A stretch of DNA of 36,870 bases from Thermoplasmata archaeon (GTDB taxonomy: Archaea; Thermoplasmatota; Thermoplasmata; Thermoplasmatales; Thermoplasmataceae): positions 1 to 36,870 of the forward strand of contig JAKACH010000010.1 in assembly GCA_021821635.1 (NCBI GenBank), in the 5' to 3' direction. A model generated the notes under the pieces. The model saw only the letters and a program-made list of their open reading frames with translations. It had not been told where the DNA came from and searched no databases. The translations under genes were made by a program, and so were the position numbers. Positions 18,052 through 26,212 of this stretch are shown in pieces. How positions within the stretch are numbered: position 1 is the stretch's first letter; the number at the start of each line of letters is the position of its first letter.

Positions 18052-19071
18052 TTAGGTATTCCTAAAATATTTTTGTGTAAATTTCACTTTATTCCAGCCT
18101 ACGTACAGAAGGATTGCAACACAAGAGAAAGCAATTACTTCACTTGACAGAGTGCGGTTAAAAACACCAAGTATCAGTATTATAGCTAAAAATACTGAAT
18201 ATGTTGCCCAGAAAATCCTGGGTTTTCTTTCGGGTTCTATAAAATCAAGCTTCCAGAAGTACCTGTAGAGATAAAATAAAATTGCTCCCAGTATAACAGT
18301 CATGGGTATTAGTATCAGCGGGAACCTGTTCCCAACCAGAAATGGAATCCCCAGAAAAATCCCCCATAATAATGAAGGAAGTAAGAGATTTCTTGATAGT
18401 GTTGGGTCAGAAGCTTTCCTTTTATCATCATTTTTCATGCTTCGGTGAGCTAGAAGGAATAAAATTGCTGCAAGAATAATGAGATAGATTACAGGAGCCG
18501 CCTGCGGGGCCCTTCCAGAGGATATCGCTCCTTTCATAAGAAACACATAGATTACTGCCGTAACCGGTAACATTGCGGCGTAACTCCATCTGTTCAGGAA
18601 AGGTTTTGAAATTCTATCTGGCCAGATTACACGCATTATCAATAGAGTGATTGAGACCGTTATTACTGCGTGAAGCGACATAACATATATTGTCCATGTA
18701 ATGTTGATTCCAGCGAATGATAGCCACAATGTATGGGTCTTTGTTGATTCCATGGTAAAGATGGCAAAACCTTCCTCAAAAATTCCATAGATCAACCCTA
18801 AAATGAATATGGTTCCTGTTTTAAGGGAGTACCGGGATGAAATGTCTGCAATTATGGAAACCTGAAAGCCATAAAAAGCCAAGCTTATGATGAAAGAGAT
18901 CGGGTAAGCTACTATACCTTCGATGCTTGTGGACCCAGTCAATATCTCTGCCCCAAAGAAACTTAGTAGACTTATAAGAAAGATAGTGACAATTGGGGAG
19001 GATGTGCTTATATAATATTTCAGTTCTGAATCTGATGTTGCAGTTTCTCCACCCTCTATTTCCTTGATCAC
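18052..19071 (-). CDS. Multi-pass membrane protein, hypothetical
   Basis: 339 aa with about 9-10 hydrophobic segments; EE- and His-containing membrane segments (GIFEEGFAIF, SLHAVITVS) only loosely reminiscent of PrsW/CPBP-type proteins. Confidence 0.55.
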   Translation of the reverse strand: MIKEIEGGETATSDSELKYYISTSSPIVTIFLISLLSFFGAEILTGSTSIEGIVAYPISFIISLAFYGFQVSIIADISSRYSLKTGTIFILGLIYGIFEEGFAIFTMESTKTHTLWLSFAGINITWTIYVMSLHAVITVSITLLIMRVIWPDRISKPFLNRWSYAAMLPVTAVIYVFLMKGAISSGRAPQAAPVIYLIILAAILFLLAHRSMKNDDKRKASDPTLSRNLLLPSLLWGIFLGIPFLVGNRFPLILIPMTVILGAILFYLYRYFWKLDFIEPERKPRIFWATYSVFLAIILILGVFNRTLSSEVIAFSCVAILLYVGWNKVKFTQKYFRNT

Positions 19072-19258
19072 ATTCAGTGAAAGAGATCCTTATACTTTAC
19101 ATATTTCCTTGTGATAGAAATTAAAACCAAGTATTATTGATCCTCCAGTATTTATAAACATTTTAAGGCAATACTAAATGTTCTCATGATATGCCTCAGA
19201 TTTCCAATAGTGCTGTAGTAAAAATCGCATTTACTATGGTAAATTTTAGAGCAATATA

Positions 19259-19453
19259 GTGATTTCAATGCCTACAACAATACAGGTCAGTGAAAAGCTG
19301 CAGAAAGAACTCGCAGAGCGTAAATTGCATGATAAGGAAACTTATGAAGAAGTAATCTGGGATCTGATGGAAGACGCACTGGAGCTGGGCAAAGAAAAAC
19401 CGATAATTTTAATATTAAGAATGGGACGCCGAGGCAACGTTTATGATTGGTAA
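19259..19453 (+). CDS. Orphan antitoxin-like protein (VapB/RelB type), possibly C-terminally truncated
   Basis: MPTTIQVSEKLQKELAERKLHDKETYEEVIWDLMEDALEL is typical of archaeal antitoxin N-termini; no toxin ORF follows. Confidence 0.55.
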   Translation: MISMPTTIQVSEKLQKELAERKLHDKETYEEVIWDLMEDALELGKEKPIILILRMGRRGNVYDW

Positions 19454-19643
19454 GTTTGTTAATTGCTATCACGGTTCTTTTATTCAGAGTATGATTGTCA
19501 CCGTAGAAACGCTTTTAAATAAATATGTCATGATACAAATCTGTGAGAGCGAACTGGACATCCAGGGTGGAAAGGTGAGAAATGTCAGAGATTTTCTTGA
19601 TGAGCTTTGATACTAACTCCAATTCCATATCGAGGGTGTAAAA

Positions 19644-20015
19644 ATGGTACCAAAAAATGAACTTGAGGAGAAACTCATAAACTTCTTCAATGCAGAGAAT
19701 AACCGGGACTGGAAACTATATGAGTCATTTCTCTCATCGGATGTGGAGTGGATTTCGTACGGTCGCCCAAGGCGAAAAGTTGTAGTTGGAAGGGAAGAGT
19801 ATGTCAAGACTATGATCGGAGCTTATCAGGGCATATCTGCAAGATTCAAGGTTTTGAACATGGTTTCAGACATAGAAAGAGGGGTAGTAATTGCAGAGCT
19901 TGAGTTGCTTTCAAGAAGATCCGTGGATATATTTGAATTTGAAAATGGCCTTATTAGGAGAGAGCGGGAGTATTATGATGATGCCTTCTGGTTAGAATCC
20001 AATGATAAATCATAG
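19644..20015 (+). CDS. SnoaL/NTF2-like family protein
   Basis: KLINFFNAENNRDWKLYESFLSSDVEWISYGRPRRKVVVGREEYVKTMIGAY typical NTF2-like fold. Confidence 0.65.
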   Translation: MVPKNELEEKLINFFNAENNRDWKLYESFLSSDVEWISYGRPRRKVVVGREEYVKTMIGAYQGISARFKVLNMVSDIERGVVIAELELLSRRSVDIFEFENGLIRREREYYDDAFWLESNDKS

Positions 20016-20145
20016 AAGAAAAACAAGAGGTATGCCTAAAATTCAGTAGAAACGCATTTGACAAAATGAACGTCTCAAGATTAAGTATAGTTTTGAGAGG
20101 ATATTATTTGAAACTAACATTTTTAATAACCTGAACTCCCCCAAT

Positions 20146-21573
20146 TTAACCCATAGGTATCATGTCACTGAACAGATCAACAATCTTCTCAACCTTTTTT
20201 GGAACTGCTGCAAAATATTCTGCACCGCTCTTCTCAACAATCCTCTCCATCTTTGACAGTTCAAATATTATCTCGTTTACAGACATCTTTCCCAGTAAGT
20301 TGTGATCTTTCAATACCTTCAGTATCCTGAATCTTATCCTCAGTGCAAGAAAGACAATGAAGAAGAATCCTTTCACTTTCTCATTATTCCTGAGGTATGT
20401 CTTGTCCGATTCGAGATCACCCTTCATTGTATCGAAGACCTGCTCCACTTCTTCTCTTGACTTGTACTGTTCATATATTTCAGAAGGACTTCGATCAAGA
20501 TCGGATATAATTGCAAAAACACCAAGACTGTTCTTCCTGTCCTCAAAGTATTCCATGTCTTTCCTGGAGGATGCAACATCCCTCAGTATGGATGATTCCT
20601 CCTCCGCCCTAATCATGGGGTCCTGGAACATGTATACATATCCCAGTCTTGACGATCTTCTTGAGGATCGTATGGGTCTTTCGTTGTACACGAATGCTGA
20701 ATCAAACTTCACATTATCCGGAACAAGGGTGGAATTCCTTCTCAATGGAACAATGTAGTGCATCTTCATCCTTCTCATATCCTTAACGATGGATTCCGAG
20801 AAAAGGCCCCGATCCATGATGAACCCTATTTCATGGTCATGAAAACGGTCGATGAAATAACCAAGCGACTTGACATCCCTTACTGATCCATAAAAAACAT
20901 CCATTGCCACCGGTACCCATGACTTGACGGAGAATGCCATTATCACTGTGACCTGATTCTCATATTCATGATCAGGATTGTAACCCTTCTCCGCAAGCTT
21001 CAGGTTCTTGGAATATGATATGATGGATGTCATATCATAAAAAAGCAGACCGCCGGGATCCATGAGTTTCCTGAACATTTCGTATAGGTCAGGAAAATGG
21101 TTCCCCACATATCCGAGAATCCTTGACAGTTCGTCAGGATCCAGATCTGGTCTTAGTGATCTGGATACATACAGCTTCTGGAATCTTGATGCCACTAGTC
21201 TTAAAGGCATGGGATCAATGGCCTTCACCATTGCCATTGCAACGATCTGGTCACGATAGGGATGCTTTTCCATGATCGCATACATGTCCTGTGCAAGATT
21301 CCACACAAGCTGTGAGTTTCCGTATTCATATATCCTGGAGGATGAGAATATCCTCTTTGGCCTCTTCTCCCTGTAAGTTCCGTTCTCATCAATGGAACCA
21401 AGGAGAACGGTCTTCTTCACAGGCTTCTTTCTCTTCCTGTCCCATATGCCCTTTGCAACATACAGGTAATAGTTTCCCCCTATTACCTTCAGTTCAAGTT
21501 TCTTTCCCTGTTCCCCTTTCATCTTCAGGTATGTATCCTTAACTGCATCGGGGGCACTATCGATCATGTACAT
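20146..21573 (-). CDS. DDE transposase (IS1634/IS4-like)
   Basis: LLFYDMTSIISYSKN, EIGFIMDRGLFSES, HYIVPLRRNS, YKSREEVEQVFDTMKGDLESDKTYLRN (YREK-like). Confidence 0.85.
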   Translation of the reverse strand: MYMIDSAPDAVKDTYLKMKGEQGKKLELKVIGGNYYLYVAKGIWDRKRKKPVKKTVLLGSIDENGTYREKRPKRIFSSSRIYEYGNSQLVWNLAQDMYAIMEKHPYRDQIVAMAMVKAIDPMPLRLVASRFQKLYVSRSLRPDLDPDELSRILGYVGNHFPDLYEMFRKLMDPGGLLFYDMTSIISYSKNLKLAEKGYNPDHEYENQVTVIMAFSVKSWVPVAMDVFYGSVRDVKSLGYFIDRFHDHEIGFIMDRGLFSESIVKDMRRMKMHYIVPLRRNSTLVPDNVKFDSAFVYNERPIRSSRRSSRLGYVYMFQDPMIRAEEESSILRDVASSRKDMEYFEDRKNSLGVFAIISDLDRSPSEIYEQYKSREEVEQVFDTMKGDLESDKTYLRNNEKVKGFFFIVFLALRIRFRILKVLKDHNLLGKMSVNEIIFELSKMERIVEKSGAEYFAAVPKKVEKIVDLFSDMIPMG

Positions 21574-21731
21574 ATGTGTTAGTGCATGTGTTAATACTAT
21601 TTACATGTTTCCACTGAAAATGGCTGAAATAAAGGGTCGGAAGAATACCGATTAATTGAAATGAAAAACCACGTTATTCGGTCTGGCCCCATATATTACG
21701 TGTTCAGCTGATTACAAGAATATGTGTTAAT

Positions 21732-22286
21732 GTGAAAGAGTTCAGGTTAAGAAATATCAGTAGCTTAGAAAACTACATAAGAATAAAAGTAGAAGAGAAC
21801 TGGAACAAAGTGAAGTCGAAAATAATGCAAGAAAATCGAGATTTGTATGATAGATATTTTGGGCGGGACAAGAACAATTTAAGACTCAGCTTACTAGTTG
21901 CAAAGGTGTTTCCCTACAACTTGAAAATAGATTTCATTAACGCCTCTTCCTTTAATAAAGAGTTTCTATCTCATTTTCTCACTTACAAAGAGTCTTTAAA
22001 GTTGGATACTGACAAGCGAAAATTACTAGAGTTCATTTACAACCAATCGGTGGAGATATTTTTAGAAGGTGTGCATCCAGCGTCAAGAGAAAAAATTCTG
22101 AAAAATGAATCATACATTAAAGAATTACTAAATATATCTAAAATTACTGATTACAAGTATGTTAGCCGTGAAGAATGGAGCAAAATCCTCGAAAAATATA
22201 TAGATCCTGGCTCCCTTGAAAACGTTGTTAACGTTATCAGTAAATCTGTGACTGACATTTGCTCGGTGCTAGATGATTTCTTATAA
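21732..22286 (+). CDS. Hypothetical protein
   Basis: 184 aa ORF, GTG start, helical, no recognisable motif. Confidence 0.45.
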   Translation: MKEFRLRNISSLENYIRIKVEENWNKVKSKIMQENRDLYDRYFGRDKNNLRLSLLVAKVFPYNLKIDFINASSFNKEFLSHFLTYKESLKLDTDKRKLLEFIYNQSVEIFLEGVHPASREKILKNESYIKELLNISKITDYKYVSREEWSKILEKYIDPGSLENVVNVISKSVTDICSVLDDFL

Positions 22287-22356
22287 AACTATTCCAACAC
22301 TATAACATTGGGATCGCCTTAATAATTATATGTCAATTAGACATTAAATATAATCA

Positions 22357-22797
22357 CTATTTTTTATACCTTTCAATGAATTCTTCTGAAGTCAGAATAT
22401 CAATATCGTCGTGATTTTTCAATTCGCCTTTCATGGAAATTAAATCTTTATCATAAGTGATGATAAAGTCAGCGCCAATGCTTCTGGCTATCGCAATAAT
22501 GTACCAATCATTTCCAATCCTGTTAAGCATTTTCTGGTCGTGCTCCAAATCCTTCATGGGGACGTAACTAAGCCAATTATCAAGATCATCTAGGAATTGG
22601 CGAAAATAAACAGGATCAATTTTACTTAGTTTCGGGTCGCTCTTAATTATTCTTCCAACTTCTCCCATCAAGGCATCACAAGTGTACGATGTAACTCTGC
22701 CCTCTCTGATCAGCTGCATTACCATTTTGCTTGCAGTTCCAAATTTTCTTCCAAGAATTGCTCGAAAAAATACGTTAGAATCAGTTACTATTTTCAT
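22357..22797 (-). CDS. PIN-domain protein (putative toxin)
   Basis: MKIVTDSNVFFRAILG ... NDWYIIAIARSIGADFIITYDKDL. Confidence 0.75.
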   Translation of the reverse strand: MKIVTDSNVFFRAILGRKFGTASKMVMQLIREGRVTSYTCDALMGEVGRIIKSDPKLSKIDPVYFRQFLDDLDNWLSYVPMKDLEHDQKMLNRIGNDWYIIAIARSIGADFIITYDKDLISMKGELKNHDDIDILTSEEFIERYKK

Positions 22798-23326
22798 TTA
22801 CGGAATGCCTGATTCTGTTGAATGCCGTGTCCAAGTCATCGATTGTAATTTCATTTTCGCGTGCAAACGAATCAAAGTAGATATAAAGATTGTCCAGTAT
22901 TACAGCAGATTTAACATTATATCTCTTATATTTTCCATACACATAATCTAAGAGTTTCTCTGAAGTTAATCTATTGTATCTTTCTTTGATGCTTGAAAGC
23001 GCTGTTTTGTGGCTTTGATCTAGAGTGTTCCACAGTGCGTCGGCGTCTTTGAAACCTTCTGGAGTTAGGGCAAAACCGGTTGATTCATTTACAAGACCAG
23101 ACGCCACTAGTTCATTGAGATCGTTGTCAAGTTCGCGTGAAAATGGTCCATAATAATGTGGTACGAATTTATACCAATCCTCCTTTTGGAAAACTGTCTC
23201 TTTTAAGAGTAAGAACATTTCCTTCTGTAGGTGAGTTCTGGATGGTATACCCTCATTGTCTCTCCTCGCGGTTCCCCTAGCGTAAATAAGCAGTTTAAGA
23301 AGATCCAATTTCTGCATACATACCAA
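22781..23326 (-). CDS. YwgA/Panacea(DUF4065)-like protein upstream of and overlapping the PIN gene
   Basis: SRTHLQKEMFLL...WYKFVPHYYGPFSRELDNDLNELVASGLV resembles the YwgA/Panacea 'YGPfS.el..dl..L...Glv' pattern. Confidence 0.5.
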   Translation of the reverse strand: MVCMQKLDLLKLLIYARGTARRDNEGIPSRTHLQKEMFLLLKETVFQKEDWYKFVPHYYGPFSRELDNDLNELVASGLVNESTGFALTPEGFKDADALWNTLDQSHKTALSSIKERYNRLTSEKLLDYVYGKYKRYNVKSAVILDNLYIYFDSFARENEITIDDLDTAFNRIRHSVNENSN

Positions 23327-23441
23327 TATACCTAACTTTTATAATAAGTTCCTCACGCGCATGATCTTCTTCACAACTCTGAAAATATATCTTCAAATTA
23401 TTAAAAAAATGCAGGCATTTACAAATATATTTTTAATTCAA

Positions 23442-23513
23442 TGGACCGGTCGGGATTTGAACCCGAGGCCTCCTGCTTGCGAAGCAGGCGATCTACCGCT
23501 GATCTACCGGCCC
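23442..23513 (-). tRNA. tRNA-Ala (anticodon CGC)
   Basis: gggccggTAGATCAGCGGTAGATCGCCTGCttCGCaaGCAGGaggccTCGGGTTCAAATCCCGAccggtccA; full cloverleaf with G3-U70 wobble (Ala identity element). CCA not encoded; no intron. Confidence 0.95.
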
Positions 23514-23606
23514 TTCAGGCTGCATCACAACTTGCAATAAAAAACTACCAATCATATGCAAAGTCGGGAAAGCTTAATCGCTTTCATTTGCATCCAGCAT
23601 CCATAA

Positions 23607-25160
23607 ATGGAAGATCTCAACTTTCACCTTGAGGGTATGGAGCCAAGAGAATACCAGATTAACATATTCAGGGAGATCTGGTTGAAGAATTCAATTGTTG
23701 TCTTGCCGACAGGTCTCGGTAAAACAGTAATAGCTGCAATGGCAGCTTCAAGGATCCTGAGGGAAAATCGAGGCAAGGTGATGTTTCTTGCTCCCACAAA
23801 GCCCCTGGTAGATCAGCACTTCTCCACAATGAAGAAGCTGCTCCTTCTATCAGATAAGGAAATATGCCTTCTCACTGGTGACATCGACGCAGCATCGAGA
23901 GAAGAACTCTGGCTTCGTTCTTCTGTTGTCGTATGCACGCCACAGGTTGCATGGAACGATCTTCGCCGGGAAATATATGGCATCGAAAAGTTTGGGCTCA
24001 TAATATTCGACGAGGTTCACAGGGCAGTCGGCAATTACCAGTACGTAGAGGTGGCCCAGAAATTCCTTGAAGCACGAAAGAGGATGATCCTAGGCCTTAC
24101 TGCCAGTCCCGGATCGAGCATGGATAAGTTGACCGAAATAACTAAGGCGCTCGGTATCGAGAAAGTCAAGATCAAGACCGAAGATGATCCGGATGTCCGC
24201 AAATACATCAACGAGGTAAAGATAAACATAACAAGGATCAAGCAACCCGACGATGTACGGGAAATATATGCTGTCCTGAAACAGATATATCTTGAAATCC
24301 TGGATAGGTTGAAGAAATCAGGAATCTTCCAGGCATCCGGTATATCCAGAAAGAATCTCATAGAGGCATCCCGGGAGATATCGGACAGGGCAAGGAACGG
24401 CGAGAGCAAGCTTTTCTCCATCATTCCATACATAACGGCAGCTATAAGGATTGACTATGCAGCAGAATACCTTGAGAGCCAGGGATATCTCATATTCTAC
24501 AATTACTTCAACGAAATGCTGCACAGCGAAGAGAAGAGCATGCGGAGGACCGTCTCAATCATTGAAAAATCCGAGCACTATAAGGTGCTTCTCAGGCTTA
24601 TCGATACATGTGACATTCAAAAGGTGGAGAACCCGAAGTGCAGTATTGCACTCCGCATATGCGAAGAGGCGATCCGGAAAAACAAGGATTCAAGGATCAT
24701 CATATTCACGCATTACCGGAAAACATCGGAGATCGTGACTGCATATTTCACGGAACATTCTTCTCTCGTCCGCCCGGTGAGATTTGTAGGGCAGGCTTCT
24801 CATGATTCTGATATAGGTCTTTCGCGCTCAGAGCAGCATAAAATTATTGAGCAGTTCCGGGAAGGCATTTACAATGTCCTTGTCGCCACAAGCGTTGCCG
24901 AGGAGGGGCTTGACATACCTGCGACCGACGTGGTAATATTCTACGAGCCCGTCCCCTCGGATATCAGGACGATACAGCGCAGGGGCAGGACGGGAAGAGC
25001 TCATGCAGGAGAAGTGCACATACTCACATACGAGGGATCCAGGGACATCGGGTACCTGTTTTCCGCTCGCAGGAAGGAGAACCAGATGAAGAAGAACATA
25101 TCAAGGCTCAGGGATGAGGTAAAGAAGACGCCCTCAACGCTCTATGACTATTTCAACTGA
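23607..25160 (+). CDS. hef: Hef/FANCM-type SF2 helicase without a C-terminal nuclease domain
   Basis: VVLPTGLGKTVIAAMAA, FLAPTKPLVDQH, IIFDEVHRAVGNYQYV, GLTASPGSS, QRRGRTGRAHAG; ends after the helicase core. Confidence 0.85.
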   Translation: MEDLNFHLEGMEPREYQINIFREIWLKNSIVVLPTGLGKTVIAAMAASRILRENRGKVMFLAPTKPLVDQHFSTMKKLLLLSDKEICLLTGDIDAASREELWLRSSVVVCTPQVAWNDLRREIYGIEKFGLIIFDEVHRAVGNYQYVEVAQKFLEARKRMILGLTASPGSSMDKLTEITKALGIEKVKIKTEDDPDVRKYINEVKINITRIKQPDDVREIYAVLKQIYLEILDRLKKSGIFQASGISRKNLIEASREISDRARNGESKLFSIIPYITAAIRIDYAAEYLESQGYLIFYNYFNEMLHSEEKSMRRTVSIIEKSEHYKVLLRLIDTCDIQKVENPKCSIALRICEEAIRKNKDSRIIIFTHYRKTSEIVTAYFTEHSSLVRPVRFVGQASHDSDIGLSRSEQHKIIEQFREGIYNVLVATSVAEEGLDIPATDVVIFYEPVPSDIRTIQRRGRTGRAHAGEVHILTYEGSRDIGYLFSARRKENQMKKNISRLRDEVKKTPSTLYDYFN

Positions 25161-26148
25161 ACTCTGATCCTATCTTAACCAGTCTCGCCAGAAGGGCATC
25201 CAGCTGTATATTGTCGCTTCCGCCCTCGACGATCCTGTACTCCGCCTCTGCAAGCGCAATGATAACTTCAAGCTTCTCTTTTCCAGGCATGCGATGTCGG
25301 CGAACAACAGAATGCATCCCCCTCAAGATATCAATTCCTGAAACGCCCATCTTGATCATAAGCTCATCGAGCTTCTCCCTTGCCTCGTCGAACAGTCCAT
25401 GCTCAAGCGCCGCAGATACCAGCGATGCAAATTCTTCGCTTGAGGAATAACCGAACATCTCGTATACCCTCTTCTCCGTGATGTCACCAGATGAAGCCAT
25501 TGTCTGCAAAACATTGATGGCTTTCCTCATGTCACCCTCGGCCACCTCTGCAATCGCGTCCACGATCTCATTCGAGAGGGCGAGTTTCTCCTGGCCCGAT
25601 ATCTGCCTTATCCTATCCTTGATGGCCGACTCCTCAAGAGATCGGAAGCGCATTATGACGCATCTTGACTGTATTGGCGGTATGATCTGTGATGAATAGT
25701 TGCATGAGAGGATGAACCTGGTCGATGAGGAATATACTTCCATGGTTCTGCGAAGGGCTGCCTGTGCATCGCCTGTCAGCTGATCAGCCTCGTCGAGGAA
25801 GATCAGCTTGAAGCCGAGATCATTCGACGGCTTGAGCCTTGCATAATCCTTCACGCTCACGAGTCCGGTGTCCTTGCCTTCGCGATCCTCATGACCCCTG
25901 ATAACATTTATTCCGCGGTTATTGGAAGCGTTCAATTCAAGGAAGTTCTCCTTCCATGCTTCGCCGTACAGCTCAATTGCGAGCGCCATTGCCGCAGTTG
26001 TCTTTCCTGTTCCTGCTGGCCCGGAGAATATCAGGTGCGGAACGTCCTTGGCCCTGACAAAGCCTTTCAGCTTCTCAATGTTCTCCTTCTGGCCAACGAT
26101 TTCGGAAAGGTTCTTTGGCCTGAACTTTTCTGTCCAAATTTCATTCAT
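25153..26148 (-). CDS. rfcS: Replication factor C small subunit
   Basis: WTEKFRPKNLSEIVGQ, LIFSGPAGTGKTTAAMALA, KLIFLDEADQLTGDAQAALRRTME, FILSCNYSSQIIPPIQSRC. Confidence 0.95.
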   Translation of the reverse strand: MNEIWTEKFRPKNLSEIVGQKENIEKLKGFVRAKDVPHLIFSGPAGTGKTTAAMALAIELYGEAWKENFLELNASNNRGINVIRGHEDREGKDTGLVSVKDYARLKPSNDLGFKLIFLDEADQLTGDAQAALRRTMEVYSSSTRFILSCNYSSQIIPPIQSRCVIMRFRSLEESAIKDRIRQISGQEKLALSNEIVDAIAEVAEGDMRKAINVLQTMASSGDITEKRVYEMFGYSSSEEFASLVSAALEHGLFDEAREKLDELMIKMGVSGIDILRGMHSVVRRHRMPGKEKLEVIIALAEAEYRIVEGGSDNIQLDALLARLVKIGSEFS

Positions 26149-26212
26149 GGTATTTCCCCATCAGATGAGCAATTCCGGTGATGTTGTCATGACGGTTAAC
26201 AGTTTTGATCAT

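Noticed and set aside
20100-21660. Terminal inverted repeats of the IS1634/IS4-like element
   Set aside because: No convincing inverted repeat or target duplication identifiable by eye, so only the transposase was annotated.
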